This document shows, piece after piece, positions 55,183 through 64,000 of a stretch of DNA of 64,000 nucleotides (within the stretch, counting starts at the first letter, position 1; each line of letters starts with the position of its first letter). The stretch spans positions 124,001 through 188,000 of the forward strand of contig NZ_JBHIKW010000007.1 of assembly GCF_042138895.1 (NCBI RefSeq), read 5' to 3'. Made by a program: the position numbers and the translations under genes. The notes below the pieces were generated by a model. The model did no database searches. It had not been told where the DNA came from and saw only the letters and a list, made by a program, of their open reading frames with translations. This DNA is from Cedecea selenatireducens (GTDB lineage Bacteria > Pseudomonadota > Gammaproteobacteria > Enterobacterales > Enterobacteriaceae).

Positions 55183-56378
55183 TGATTTGCCCCCTCACGA
55201 TCTAATGCCTGAAGCAGCACCCCTTTTGAGATGATGCCCACGTACTGCCCCTCTTCACTGACTACCGGCACCGCACACGGGGCCTGGCCGACATGAGAGA
55301 GCAGATCGCTCAGTGAGGTTTCGGCGGAAACCGCCTCCGGGGAAGCCAGGTACGCATTGTCCAGTCCCTCGCCCGCAGCCAGTGCCGCTTTCAGCGAATC
55401 GGTAGAGACGATACCGAGGAATTTCTGCCCACGTTCAATGACATAGCCATATTCGCGGTCATCATCCTGCAGCAGCTTAAGCGCCGAGCGTGGCCCAAAG
55501 CCTGTGGTTTTACGCAGCAGGCCAGCCGGGCTACGGCGGGCAATATCTTTGGCGCTAAAGACCTGGCTGATGTCCACGCCGCGGAAGAAGGTGCGCACAT
55601 AGTCGTTAGCCGGATTATTCAGAATTTCATCCGGTGTGCCGACCTGCACCACTTCACCGCCCTGCATAATGGCAATGCGGTCGCCAATGCGCATGGCTTC
55701 ATCGAGATCGTGGGAAATAAAAACGATAGTGCGCTGGTGTTTCGCCTGCAGCTTAATTAATTCGTCCTGCATTTCAGTTCGAATTAGCGGATCGAGTGCC
55801 GAAAAGGCTTCATCCATCAGTAATATATCGGGATTAATAGCCAGCGCACGGGCTAAACCAACACGCTGGCGCATGCCGCCGGAAAGCTCATCGGGATACG
55901 CGTTCGCGTAATTCTCCAGTCCGACCTGACGCAGGGCATCCAGCGCTTTTTCCTGGCGTTCTTTGACCGGCATTCCTGCGAGTTCCATGCCGAATGCGGT
56001 ATTATTTAATACCGTCATGTGTGGCATCAGAGCAAATGACTGGAAGACCATTGAGATCTTATTTTTGCGCACCTCACGGAGTTCAGATTCCGATATTTTG
56101 GCAATGTCGATGCCGTCAATCAGTACCTGTCCGCGGGTGGGTTCAATCAGGCGATTGAGAAGGCGAACCATGGTGGATTTCCCTGAGCCGGATAACCCCA
56201 TGATGACAAAAATCTCGCCTTCTTCAATGGCCAGACTGGCGTCTTTTACGCCAAGCGACAGACCCGTTTTTTCCAGTAATTCACTCTTGGAAATGCCTTT
56301 CTCTATGTATTTGAATGCGCGCTGTGGATGTTCGCCAAATACCTTATATAAATTCTTCACTTCTAATTTAATTGCCAT
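55179..56378 (-). CDS. proV: Glycine betaine/proline ABC ATPase ProV
   Basis: A 399-residue ABC ATPase: Walker A GLSGSGKST (about 60), signature DELSGGMRQRVG, Walker B ILLMDEAFSALD, then two CBS domains in the last 120 residues that regulate the OpuA-type family by ionic strength. First gene of proU. In E. coli the first part of proV contains the downstream silencer bound by H-NS; the AT-rich start here suggests the same. Confidence 0.97.
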   Translation of the reverse strand: MAIKLEVKNLYKVFGEHPQRAFKYIEKGISKSELLEKTGLSLGVKDASLAIEEGEIFVIMGLSGSGKSTMVRLLNRLIEPTRGQVLIDGIDIAKISESELREVRKNKISMVFQSFALMPHMTVLNNTAFGMELAGMPVKERQEKALDALRQVGLENYANAYPDELSGGMRQRVGLARALAINPDILLMDEAFSALDPLIRTEMQDELIKLQAKHQRTIVFISHDLDEAMRIGDRIAIMQGGEVVQVGTPDEILNNPANDYVRTFFRGVDISQVFSAKDIARRSPAGLLRKTTGFGPRSALKLLQDDDREYGYVIERGQKFLGIVSTDSLKAALAAGEGLDNAYLASPEAVSAETSLSDLLSHVGQAPCAVPVVSEEGQYVGIISKGVLLQALDREGANQ

Positions 56379-56446
56379 GCAATATACGGCTTCCTGTATT
56401 TGATTTATTTATAGATGTTTCCTGGTGGAAATATTGACCTGTATAT

Positions 56447-56474
56447 ACCCTAACATACTAAGAATCTGAGGCAA
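56447..56474 (-). promoter_or_regulatory. proU promoter P2
   Basis: Minus strand TTGCCT (56474-56469), 16 bases, TAGGGT (56452-56447), in the same context as E. coli proU P2 (TCAGATTCT and AGTATG are shared between the boxes). Osmotically induced and H-NS repressed in E. coli. Confidence 0.85.
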
Positions 56475-56590
56475 CCCTCGGTTTTGTGATATGAAAATAT
56501 CTATCCCTTGAATATGGGAGAAATTTCCCATGAACGCTGGGCTGAGCGTGGATTAATGTGGTGAGATATTTTTTGTCAATGTGGGGAATA

Positions 56591-56621
56591 TTCAGCCTGA
56601 ATGGGATGCATTCAGGCTGAA
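56591..56621. terminator. Hairpin between the alginate-lyase gene and proV region
   Basis: TTCAGCCTGAATG and CATTCAGGCTGAA form a 13-bp perfect stem around GGATG, 13 bases beyond the minus-strand stop at 56634. T-runs are weak on both sides. Confidence 0.6.
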
Positions 56622-56633
56622 ATGACGGGAATA

Positions 56634-57824
56634 TTACGGTTTTGATATTAAGTTTATAACGGCGGTTTTATTTCGATTTAGCAGCCATTTTGCCTTGTCC
56701 TGTAAGGTATTATTTTCCCGCCAGGCATGTGCGGCAGTGACAATATTTTCCAGCGCTTCATCAGGCTTGAACGGCTCCATATTGGGGTAAGGCCACGGAG
56801 TCTGGCTATCGACAAACCCGGCGATATACAGGTAGCCATTTTGCAGGCTGTGCTCGCCGCTTTTCGCCTGCCAGACGTTGACCCCAACCTTTTCACCCAA
56901 CAGCCCTAACGGGTTCCAGGCATCCAGAATAAAGTTGCTGTAATGCCAGGAGCGCGTGCGCTCAATTTCCGTCACCGGCACGCCTTTGGCGTCAAACTGA
57001 ACCGGAATACGCTGAGTGGCAGAAATCAAACGCTGTTTTGCCGCGTCTTTATCCCCCAGCCACAGGGCAATGGCGGCGGCCTGAACGTCATACCAGGTAC
57101 CGTGGTTATTTTCAGCGGCGGCCTCTTTCCTGCCGTTTTCGCTGGTGGTCAGCCACTGATAATAATCGCGATACCATTGCCTGAGCCCGTTCCAGGTTTT
57201 TTCGTCCAGCTGGCCGCCGTCTTGCAGCAGTTCAATGGCGTCGATCAGCCGCACAAAGCCACGCCCGTCGAGAATGCCGGTACCGCGCACGCCTTTTCGC
57301 CCCGGAATGCTCTGGGCGTTAGCGAGATTCGGCGTCATCCGGGTTTCCGGCGTGATAAACCAGTTCACCAACTGCTGGCGGGCTTTTGCCGCATACGCCG
57401 CGTTGCCGGAAAGCTGCCAGGCCAGCGCCAGATTCCAGACGTCGTTGGTCATGCCGTTTAGCCGGGCTTTGTCGCTTTGCTTGCCGACTGCAGCAGGGTT
57501 TATCTGGCCATCTTTTCGCACCCACGGCAGGCCGTCGGGGGCTTTTGGGTCAGGCCACCAGTAGTCCGAAAAGCTGTAATATTCATGAGGATCGCCCGCC
57601 GGAGATCCGGGGCTTTTTTGGGTGATGCTGTAGAGCGGATGAATAAGCGCCTGGTCGGCTTTATGTTTGAGGGCTTGCCAGGCGGGCATCAGAGCCGGGT
57701 TTTGCTGGCTGATTTCTTGCTTACTGTGCGCCAGCTGTGCCATATCCAGCAGCAGCGGCGCGCTAAAGGCTAACGGTGCGCTGCCGCAAAGCAGCGCGAA
57801 AAGAGAACAACGAAATAACGACAT
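56634..57824 (-). CDS. Alginate lyase family protein (PL5-like), secreted
   Basis: A 396-residue protein with signal peptide (SAPLAFSA, about 22) and the alginate_lyase domain. Key blocks are YYSFSDYWWPDP, the catalytic region AENNHGTWYDVQA (Asn-His) near residue 240, and RTRSWHYSNF (Arg, His, Tyr). The family cleaves uronic-acid polysaccharides by beta-elimination in the periplasm. It lies 35 bases after nrdF on the same strand with only a short gap, so it could be read through from the nrd operon. It is not part of the E. coli locus, so an insertion is likely; substrate unproven. Confidence 0.85.
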   Translation of the reverse strand: MSLFRCSLFALLCGSAPLAFSAPLLLDMAQLAHSKQEISQQNPALMPAWQALKHKADQALIHPLYSITQKSPGSPAGDPHEYYSFSDYWWPDPKAPDGLPWVRKDGQINPAAVGKQSDKARLNGMTNDVWNLALAWQLSGNAAYAAKARQQLVNWFITPETRMTPNLANAQSIPGRKGVRGTGILDGRGFVRLIDAIELLQDGGQLDEKTWNGLRQWYRDYYQWLTTSENGRKEAAAENNHGTWYDVQAAAIALWLGDKDAAKQRLISATQRIPVQFDAKGVPVTEIERTRSWHYSNFILDAWNPLGLLGEKVGVNVWQAKSGEHSLQNGYLYIAGFVDSQTPWPYPNMEPFKPDEALENIVTAAHAWRENNTLQDKAKWLLNRNKTAVINLISKP

Positions 57825-57859
57825 AGGCCACCTCGCAAAAAAGCTCAGCGGCCAGACTA

Positions 57860-58822
57860 CTAGAAATCCCAGTCCTCGTCCTCGGTTTCCACCGCTTTGC
57901 CCATCACGTAAGAAGAGCCCGAGCCGGAGAAGAAATCATGGTTCTCATCGGCATTCGGCGACAGCGCGGCGAGGATGGCCGGGTTAACTTCCGCCATTTC
58001 AGCCGGGAACAGCGCCTGGTAACCCAGGTTCATCAGCGCCTTGTTGGCGTTGTAGCTCAGAAATGCTTTCACCTCGTCTTCCCAGCCCAGCTCGCGGTAG
58101 AGCGTTTCGCTGTACGCCAGCTCGTTATCGTAGAGATCCATCAGCAAATCGAGGGCAAAATTTTGCAGCTCGGTCTGGCGTTCCACACTCTGCTGGGCCA
58201 GCGCTTTCTGGTACTTATAGCCGATGTAATAGCCGTGTACCGCCTCGTCGCGAATGATGAGCCGGATGAGATCGGCAGTATTAGTCAGCTTGCCACGGCT
58301 GGAGTAATACATCGGCAGCCAGAAGCCGGAGTAAAACAGGAAGGATTCGAGGAACACGCTGGCAATTTTCTTTTTCAGCGGATCGTTGTCCCGGTAATGG
58401 CCCAGAATAATCGCGGCTTTACGCTGCAGGGCGTCGTTTTGCTCGCTCCAGTCGTAGGCGGCGTCCACGTCTTTGGTCTGGCAGAGCGTGGAAAATATCG
58501 AACTGTAGGAGCGGGCGTGCACCGCCTCCATAAAGCTGATATTCGACATTACCGCCTCTTCGTGTGGGGTCAGTGAATCGGCCATTAGCGCGGGGGCGCC
58601 TACGGTATTCTGAATCGTGTCCAGCAGCGTCAGCCCGGTAAACACACGGATAACGAGCTGCTGCTCCTGGTCGCTGAGCGATTGCCAGGCCGGAATGTCG
58701 TTAGAGAGCGGCACCTTCTCCGGCAGCCAGAAGTTGCTGGTCAGGCGGTTCCAGACCTCGAGGTCTTTCTCGTCCTCGATTTTGTTCCAGTTGATGGCGC
58801 TTACGCGCGTCAGTTGCGTCAT
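57860..58822 (-). CDS. nrdF: Class Ib ribonucleotide reductase, beta subunit NrdF
   Basis: A 320-residue di-metal protein. Ligand blocks such as SFMEAVHARSYSSIF and IRDEAVHGYYIGYKY are visible, and the C-terminus MGKAVETEDEDWDF matches the alpha-binding tail of E. coli. I start it at 58822 (MTQLTRVSAINWNK), aligned with E. coli; the longer frame to 58957 runs into nrdE. It carries the Mn/Fe-tyrosyl radical. Confidence 0.97.
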   Translation of the reverse strand: MTQLTRVSAINWNKIEDEKDLEVWNRLTSNFWLPEKVPLSNDIPAWQSLSDQEQQLVIRVFTGLTLLDTIQNTVGAPALMADSLTPHEEAVMSNISFMEAVHARSYSSIFSTLCQTKDVDAAYDWSEQNDALQRKAAIILGHYRDNDPLKKKIASVFLESFLFYSGFWLPMYYSSRGKLTNTADLIRLIIRDEAVHGYYIGYKYQKALAQQSVERQTELQNFALDLLMDLYDNELAYSETLYRELGWEDEVKAFLSYNANKALMNLGYQALFPAEMAEVNPAILAALSPNADENHDFFSGSGSSYVMGKAVETEDEDWDF

Positions 58823-58856
58823 TTTCTTTCCTTGTACTTTCGCGTGGTACTTCGCG

Positions 58857-61001
58857 TTATAGCGCGCAGGACACGCAGCCCTGCACCTCGGTGCCTTCCA
58901 GCGCAAGCTGCCGCAGACGAATGTAATAGAGCGTCTTAATGCCTTTCTTCCAGGCATAAATTTGCGCTTTATTAATGTCGCGGGTGGTGGCGGTATCGCG
59001 GAAGAACAGCGTCAGCGAAAGCCCCTGGTCAACGTGTCGGGTGGCCTCAGCGTAGGTGTCGATGATTTTTTCCGGGCCGATGTCGTAGGCGTCCTGATAA
59101 AACTCAAGATTGTCGTTGGTCATAAACGGCGCGGGGTAGTACACGCGTCCGGTTTTGCCCTCTTTACGGATCTCAATCCTGGACACAATCGGGTGAATGC
59201 TCGAGGTTGCGTGGTTGATATAAGAGATAGATCCCGTCGGCGGGATAGCCTGCAGGTTCTGGTTGTACAGGCCGTATTCGCGCACGTCGTCGCAGAGCTG
59301 CTGCCATTGCTCACGCCCCGGAATGGCGATGCCCGCCTGGGCAAATAACGCACGGACTTTCTCCGTTTTCGGCTCCCACGTTTGCTCCAGGTACTGGCAG
59401 AAGTATTCGCCGCTGGCATAGCGCGATTGTTCAAAGCCTGCAAAACGCTGGTTCCGCTCACGGGCTAATGCGTTGGAAGCACGAAGCGCGTGCCAGGTGA
59501 TGGTGTAAAAATAGATATTGGTGAAATCCAGCCCTTCAGGAGAGCCATAGGCGATACCTTCACGCGCCAGATAGCCGTGCAGATTCATTTGCCCCAGGCC
59601 AATGGCGTGGGAGGCTGCATTACCCACCTCAATCGATGGCACCGAGCGAATGTGGCTCATGTCCGACACCGCCGTCAGGCCGCGAATGGCCGTGTCTATC
59701 GTGCGGCCAAAATCCGGTGAGTCCATGGTATGGGCGATGTTCAGCGAGCCGAGGTTGCAGGAGATATCTTTGCCAATCTGCGCGTAATCGAGGTTTTCGT
59801 CATAGCTCGAGGCGCTGTTCACCTGCAAAATTTCCGAGCACAGGTTGCTCATGTTGATACGCCCGGCAATTGGGTTCGCCCGGTTGACCGTGTCCTCAAA
59901 CATGATGTACGGGTAGCCTGACTCAAACTGGATCTCCGCCAGCGTCTGGAAGAAATCACGGGCGTTAATCCAGCTTTTACGGATGCGGTCGTCGTCCACC
60001 ATTTGCTGATAAAGATCGTTGACGCTGATGTCGCCAAACGGCTTGCCGTAGATTCGCTCTACGTCATAAGGCGAAAACAGCGCCATCTGCTGATTGGTTT
60101 TGGCGAGCTGGAAGGTGATATCCGGGATCGTGACGCCAAGCGACAGCGTTTTAATGCGGATCTTTTCGTCGGCGTTTTCCCGCTTGGTATCCAGGAAGCG
60201 CAGAATATCCGGGTGGTGAGCGTTGAGGTAAACCGCGCCTGCGCCCTGGCGAGCGCCAAGCTGATTGGCGTAGGAAAACGCGTCTTCCAGCATTTTCATT
60301 ACCGGGATCACGCCTGATGACTGGTTTTCAATGCGTTTGATGGGCGCACCAGATTCACGCAGGTTGGAGAGCAGGAACGCTACGCCGCCGCCGCGCTTGG
60401 AAAGCTGAAGCGCAGAGTTAACCGCGCGGCCAATCGACTCCATATTGTCTTCGATGCGCAGCAGGAAACAGGAAACCAGCTCTCCCCGCTGCTTTTTACC
60501 GCAGTTGAGGAAGGTCGGCGTGGCGGGCTGAAAACGGCCGCTTAGCATCTCGTCCATCAGGCGTGCGGCGAGTGGCTCGTCCCCCTGAGCGAGAGTCAGC
60601 GCTACCATGCAAACGCGATCCGGAAAATGTTCCAGATACTGTTTCCCGTCCCAGGTCTTCAGGGTGTAGCTGGTGTAGTACTTCCACGCGCCTAAAAAGG
60701 TCTGAAACTGGAAGCCGCTGCCGTGGGCGCGGTCAAACAGCTCAAGGACGAACTGGCGGGAGTAGCGGGTCAGCACGGCTTCGTCGTAATACTGCTCGGT
60801 AACCAGGTAATCCAGCTTTGCCTGCAGGTTGGGGAAGCTGACGGTGCGCGGCAGCACATGCTGCTCGAAGAAGCTGGCTACGGCCTGTTTGTCTTTATCA
60901 AACTGGATATTTCCCTCTTTGTCATAGAGGTTGAGCATGGCGTTGAGCGCGTGGTAGTCCACGCTTTCCGTCGCTAAACGGACTGCTTCTGTCGTTGCCA
61001 A
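58857..61001 (-). CDS. nrdE: Class Ib ribonucleotide reductase, alpha subunit NrdE
   Basis: A 714-residue catalytic subunit. LNCGKKQRGELVSCFLLR and NMSNLCSEILQVNS hold active-site cysteines, and the C-terminal CVSCAL is the redox pair re-reduced by NrdH. It reduces NDPs to dNDPs. It overlaps nrdI by 28 bases, as in E. coli. Confidence 0.97.
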   Translation of the reverse strand: MATTEAVRLATESVDYHALNAMLNLYDKEGNIQFDKDKQAVASFFEQHVLPRTVSFPNLQAKLDYLVTEQYYDEAVLTRYSRQFVLELFDRAHGSGFQFQTFLGAWKYYTSYTLKTWDGKQYLEHFPDRVCMVALTLAQGDEPLAARLMDEMLSGRFQPATPTFLNCGKKQRGELVSCFLLRIEDNMESIGRAVNSALQLSKRGGGVAFLLSNLRESGAPIKRIENQSSGVIPVMKMLEDAFSYANQLGARQGAGAVYLNAHHPDILRFLDTKRENADEKIRIKTLSLGVTIPDITFQLAKTNQQMALFSPYDVERIYGKPFGDISVNDLYQQMVDDDRIRKSWINARDFFQTLAEIQFESGYPYIMFEDTVNRANPIAGRINMSNLCSEILQVNSASSYDENLDYAQIGKDISCNLGSLNIAHTMDSPDFGRTIDTAIRGLTAVSDMSHIRSVPSIEVGNAASHAIGLGQMNLHGYLAREGIAYGSPEGLDFTNIYFYTITWHALRASNALARERNQRFAGFEQSRYASGEYFCQYLEQTWEPKTEKVRALFAQAGIAIPGREQWQQLCDDVREYGLYNQNLQAIPPTGSISYINHATSSIHPIVSRIEIRKEGKTGRVYYPAPFMTNDNLEFYQDAYDIGPEKIIDTYAEATRHVDQGLSLTLFFRDTATTRDINKAQIYAWKKGIKTLYYIRLRQLALEGTEVQGCVSCAL

Positions 61002-61384
61002 AATTCGCTTACTCCCTTACGCACGTTGTCGATGTCTTGCGGGGTGCCCAATAGCTCAAAACGGTAGAGGTAGGGCACCTGGCATTTTTGTGAAATGACG
61101 TCCCCGGCCCGGCAAAACCCTTCGCCAAAGCTGCGGTTGCCGCTGGCAATCACGCCGCGGATCAGCGCGCGATTGTTCGGGTTGTTCAGAAAGCGGATCA
61201 CCTGAGGCGGTACCGCTCCGGCAATGCCGCCGCCGCCGTAGCTGGGCACGATTAAAATGTAGGGTTCCGTCACTTCCAGGCGCGCTTTTACCTCCAGGGG
61301 GATGCGCAAGGCGGGCAACCCAAGGCGTTCGATAAAACGCAGGGTGTTTTCCGACTCGCTGGAGAAGTAGACGAGGGTGCTCAT
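60974..61384 (-). CDS. nrdI: Flavodoxin-like NrdI
   Basis: A 136-residue flavodoxin-like protein (VYFSSESENTLRFIERLG is the FMN phosphate loop; SGNRSFGEGFCRAGD). It supplies the oxidant for assembling the Mn-tyrosyl cofactor of NrdF. Four-base overlap with nrdH. Confidence 0.96.
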   Translation of the reverse strand: MSTLVYFSSESENTLRFIERLGLPALRIPLEVKARLEVTEPYILIVPSYGGGGIAGAVPPQVIRFLNNPNNRALIRGVIASGNRSFGEGFCRAGDVISQKCQVPYLYRFELLGTPQDIDNVRKGVSEFWQRQKQSV

Positions 61385-61617
61385 ACGCTGGCGGCAACGC
61401 AGAGGCGATTGATCATATCCGGGCGAAAACCGCTCCAGCTTTCCGCTTCGGTGACCACCACCGGCAGCTGGCGAAATCCTTTGGCTCGCAGGTCATCTGC
61501 CGCTTCCGGATTGAGGTCGAGATTGATCATCTCGAAGGCAAAACCGCGGCTCTCCATTGCCCGTTTTGTGGCATGGCACTGAACACAATCATCTTTAGTG
61601 TAAATAGTAATGCGCAT
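61381..61617 (-). CDS. nrdH: Glutaredoxin-like NrdH
   Basis: A 78-residue redoxin with the active site DDCVQCHATKRAM (CxxC) and the GFRPDMINRL tail. Reduced by thioredoxin reductase, it is the electron donor for NrdEF. First gene of nrdHIEF. Confidence 0.96.
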   Translation of the reverse strand: MRITIYTKDDCVQCHATKRAMESRGFAFEMINLDLNPEAADDLRAKGFRQLPVVVTEAESWSGFRPDMINRLCVAASV

Positions 61618-61692
61618 GATTCGTATTTCCCTTTAGAATAATGGAACGCCGCAGTTTGCTGCCCGACGGGTGGTGTGTTCTTACTGAGAGAA

Positions 61693-61741
61693 ATACTAGA
61701 TGTTGATTTAATAATTTGCAACCACGCAACATATAGCGTTT
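61693..61741 (-). promoter_or_regulatory. Candidate NrdR boxes upstream of nrdH
   Basis: ATACTAGATGTTGATT (61693-61708) and CGCAACATATAGCGTTT (61725-61741) resemble NrdR boxes (related to ACACTATATATAGTGT) with centres about 33 bases apart, near three helical turns, as is typical for NrdR pairs. They lie about 80-120 bases before nrdH. The match is imperfect. Confidence 0.5.
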
Positions 61742-61904
61742 TTGATGAGTTTCGTAGGGGGTTGAAAAGTGTAGGGGAAGCGAGGTGGAGAGTTTTATCT
61801 AGCGTCTTTTCTGGTGCTTGAAAGCTGCTTTTTCATCATAACCAGGCTTTGTATATGAACTAACGGCGGATATTCCGTTCACTTTCAGCTCTGTTTTATA
61901 TGCA

Positions 61905-62505
61905 GCCACCGTACCGGTGAACGTCTCGGGAGAATCACCGTCATTCCCCCGAGACCCCGGACTCCCGGCCAAATAAATCGACCGCTAAAGCGGTAAACCT
62001 CCGTTTTATCTCCCAGTCCTGGGTCGGCTGAGATGCGTTCCCGACGCTCTCAGCCTCCGGCCGCTCCCGACGTCCGGACCCTGGCCAGTCGGAGAGAAAA
62101 CGGAGGCGATTTAAGCCGGAACCGAGCCTCGCTTTAAACCCGCAGCAATTCTGAAAGTCACAGTCGCTTCCTACCCTCACCCTAACCCTCTCCCTGGAAG
62201 GGAGAGGGAATAAACAATGTTTCCCATAGCTGTTGTTTTCTCCCTCGCCCCTTTGGGGAGAGGGCTGGGGTGAGGGGAAGATTTGTCCCCGGCTCTCATC
62301 GCCCCCGGTTATGACCCAACTCAGGCGGGGTTGAGCTGTCGGGAACAGCGAAAGAGAGCGATCGTCGGGAACGAATCGCGAGCGACCCCGACTGTTTGGG
62401 TGATAGCCGGTGGGTTTACCGCTTCAGCGGCGATGAGCTTGCCGGGCGCCAGGGTTGCCAGGGAGATGGCGTAATCTCCCTGGCACGTTCACCGTGCTCT
62501 GAACG
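61905..62505. repeat. 600-bp nested imperfect inverted repeat
   Basis: Arms of roughly 180-200 bases match in opposite orientation. GGTGAACGT (about 61915) against ACGTTCACC (about 62483). CCGCTAAAGCGGTAAACC (about 61982) against GGTTTACCGCTTCAGCGG (about 62414). GCGTTCCCGACGCTCTC (about 62036) against its counterpart near 62350-62375. Inside lies a second inverted pair, CCCTCACCCTAACCCTCTCC (62174) with GGAGAGGGCTGGGGTGAGGG (62257). No gene is supported in 61,760-62,627. The layout suggests a non-autonomous palindromic element. Confidence 0.7.
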
Positions 62506-62627
62506 TGTAAAGAAAATTGATCTACGGGTGAACGGAAAAAATACGGATTAACAGAAGTCTTCCTATGAGCGGCTTCAAGGGAGGACTCTTACCAGAAACG
62601 TCCTCCACAGAGTGAAACACAACCCGC

Positions 62628-63059
62628 TTATTGCCGCATCCCAACCGCAACGCGGTTAAACGCATTCATCATGCTGGCCGCCAGCGTCAAATCGACAATC
62701 TCCTCGGCGCTGAAAAATTGCAGCAGCGGCTGATAAACATCGTCTTCGGCGTTGCTGTCGGCAATCAGGGTAATGGCTTCTGCCCAGGCCAGAGCCGCAC
62801 GCTCTTTCTCCGTAAACTGATGGCTTACCTTCCAGCCCGCCAGTGAATCCAGCTTCACCTGCTCAACGCCGGATTTACGCAGCGCTTTAGAATGCATCTC
62901 CAGGCAGTAGGCGCAGCCATTAATCTGCGAAACGCGCAGGAAAACCAGCTCGATCAGCTCGTTGCTTAGCGGGCCGTTTTCCAGGCCCTGCAGCGCCTGC
63001 CGCATCGGTTTGATCACGTTGGGGGAAAGTTCATAGTAAGGCTGACGTAATTCGATCAT
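62628..63059 (-). CDS. Carboxymuconolactone decarboxylase/AhpD-like protein
   Basis: A 143-residue all-helical protein with the AhpD-type redox motif CAYCLEMHSKALRKSG (CxxC...H) near residue 50, the signature of peroxidase/decarboxylase-like CMD proteins. ATG at 63059 (MIELRQPYYELSP) with AGGAG upstream; a longer frame to 63098 is rejected. It is divergent from the MocR gene, a common pairing in which the regulator controls its neighbour. Confidence 0.85.
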   Translation of the reverse strand: MIELRQPYYELSPNVIKPMRQALQGLENGPLSNELIELVFLRVSQINGCAYCLEMHSKALRKSGVEQVKLDSLAGWKVSHQFTEKERAALAWAEAITLIADSNAEDDVYQPLLQFFSAEEIVDLTLAASMMNAFNRVAVGMRQ

Positions 63060-63146
63060 GGTGTGGCTCCTCAGGTTGGTGTGAGGCAAATTTACCACTA
63101 TGATGGACTATCAAAGAGAGCCATAAGTTAACTAATAAACCAGACC

Positions 63147-64000
63147 ATGAAACAGAAGCCAGTCCCGCCGGTTGTTGCATCTCACCACACTCAGCCGCGC
63201 TATCAGCAGATTGCGCGCCAGCTAAAGCAGGCGATAAACAGCGGCGAGCTGACGGCGGGGAGCCGCCTGCCTTCCAGCCGGACTTTGGCGCTGGAGCTGG
63301 GCGTTGCCAGAGCCACGGTTGAAAATGCGTATGGCGACCTGGTTGCCCAGGGCTGGCTGGAGCGACGCGGGCAAGCCGGCACCTTCGTTAGCCCGTCGGT
63401 GAAAAGCGATGGCGGAGGCGAAAACGTCTCAGCCGCCAGGCCGCAGGGCGCACCCAGACCTTTCCAGATGGGGCTTCCGGCGCTGGATCTTTTCCCCCGT
63501 GCCATTTGGGCAAGGCTTATGGGGCGGCGCCTGCGCCAGCAAACTCGCTTTGACCTGATGCTTCCTGAACCCGGCGGTGAAGCCTCACTTAAGCAGGCGA
63601 TTGCAGATTACCTGCGCTTTTCACGCAGCATCGACTGCCAGCCGGAGCAAATTTTTGTCACCTCAGGCTTCCAGGCTGGATTAGCCCTGGTGCTCTCTAC
63701 GCTTGCGCGACCGGGGGATGGCATCTGGCTGGAAGATCCGGGCTACCGCTTCGTCCGCCCCGACTTTGCGAAGGCTGGAATGCAGGTCCGTGCTATCCCT
63801 GTCGATGGTGAAGGGATGCAGGTGGATTACGGTTTACGCCACTTTTCCGATGCCCGTTTTGCGCTTTTGACGCCCGCACACCAAAGCCCATCGGGCGTTG
63901 CGCTCTCTCTGCCGCGCCGACACGCTTTATTGGAATGGGCCAGCCGCGAGCAGAGCTGGATTATTGAGGATGACTACGACAGCGAATTTCGCTACCACGG
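63147..64000 (+). CDS. MocR/PdxR-type GntR-aminotransferase regulator, cut by the window end
   Basis: The start of a MocR protein (284 codons visible). GntR winged HTH: LPSSRTLALELGVARATVEN followed by LVAQGWLERRGQAGTFVS (residues 25-80). Then a fold-type I aminotransferase domain: VTSGFQAGLALVLST, EDPGYRFVRPDF, TPAHQSPSGVALS, and the PLP-aspartate strand WIIEDDYDSEFRY just before the end. The PLP lysine lies beyond the window. ATG at 63147. It likely senses a PLP-type ligand and regulates the divergent AhpD-like gene. Confidence 0.88.
   Translation, partial: MKQKPVPPVVASHHTQPRYQQIARQLKQAINSGELTAGSRLPSSRTLALELGVARATVENAYGDLVAQGWLERRGQAGTFVSPSVKSDGGGENVSAARPQGAPRPFQMGLPALDLFPRAIWARLMGRRLRQQTRFDLMLPEPGGEASLKQAIADYLRFSRSIDCQPEQIFVTSGFQAGLALVLSTLARPGDGIWLEDPGYRFVRPDFAKAGMQVRAIPVDGEGMQVDYGLRHFSDARFALLTPAHQSPSGVALSLPRRHALLEWASREQSWIIEDDYDSEFRYH

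Noticed and set aside
61941..62474. Two 63-79-codon frames in the nrdH-AhpD intergenic region
   Set aside because: They lie within the nested inverted repeat and translate repeat DNA without any known domain.

Overview
The window is a chromosomal segment of an enterobacterium (family Enterobacteriaceae; I cannot fix the genus). The evidence is near-complete synteny with the Escherichia coli nrd-proU-emr-luxS-gshA-csrA-alaS-recA-mltB-srl region, plus very close protein similarity to E. coli RecA, AlaS, CsrA, LuxS, GshA, ProV, EmrA and NrdE. No CRISPR array or rRNA gene is visible.

Bases 1-18,060 are an accessory island that reads as lower in GC than the rest. It starts with short iteron-like repeats and a 465-residue protein (655-2052) carrying three palm motifs typical of superfamily A polymerases. 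Next is a complete DISARM-type defence locus in two convergent arms. The plus arm encodes a SNF2 helicase (drmD) and an N6-adenine methylase (drmMI). The minus arm encodes an XRE regulator, a C5-cytosine methylase (drmMII-like), a large helicase (drmA), a DUF1998 protein (drmB) and a phospholipase-D-type protein (drmC). The arms meet with overlapping stop codons. A decayed IS3-family element closes the island.

Bases 18,100-25,600 hold less conserved genes: an EreA/ChaN-like protein, an operon for a membrane-anchored catalase, cytochrome b561, ECF sigma factor and anti-sigma factor, a TerC-family membrane protein, a HAD hydrolase, and a second-type tryptophanyl-tRNA synthetase. The synthetase is preceded by a 17-residue leader peptide with tandem Trp codons and a classical attenuator.

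Bases 25,600-45,300 are mostly core: mltB, the sorbitol operon (srlAEB-srlD-gutM-srlR-gutQ), a Zn/Mn ABC transporter led by a 39-residue membrane ORF and a Zur-like box, pncC, recA with its SOS box, a 150-bp tandem repeat, recX, alaS, csrA, one tRNA-Ser and three tRNA-Arg, yqaB, yqaA, gshA, the MicA sRNA and luxS.

Bases 45,300-64,000 carry an AraC regulator convergent with a second leuA, emrRAB, a ygaH remnant, a YgaY-like exporter, proVWX, an alginate lyase family protein, nrdHIEF, a 600-bp nested inverted repeat, an AhpD-like protein, and the start of a MocR/PdxR-type regulator that runs off the window.
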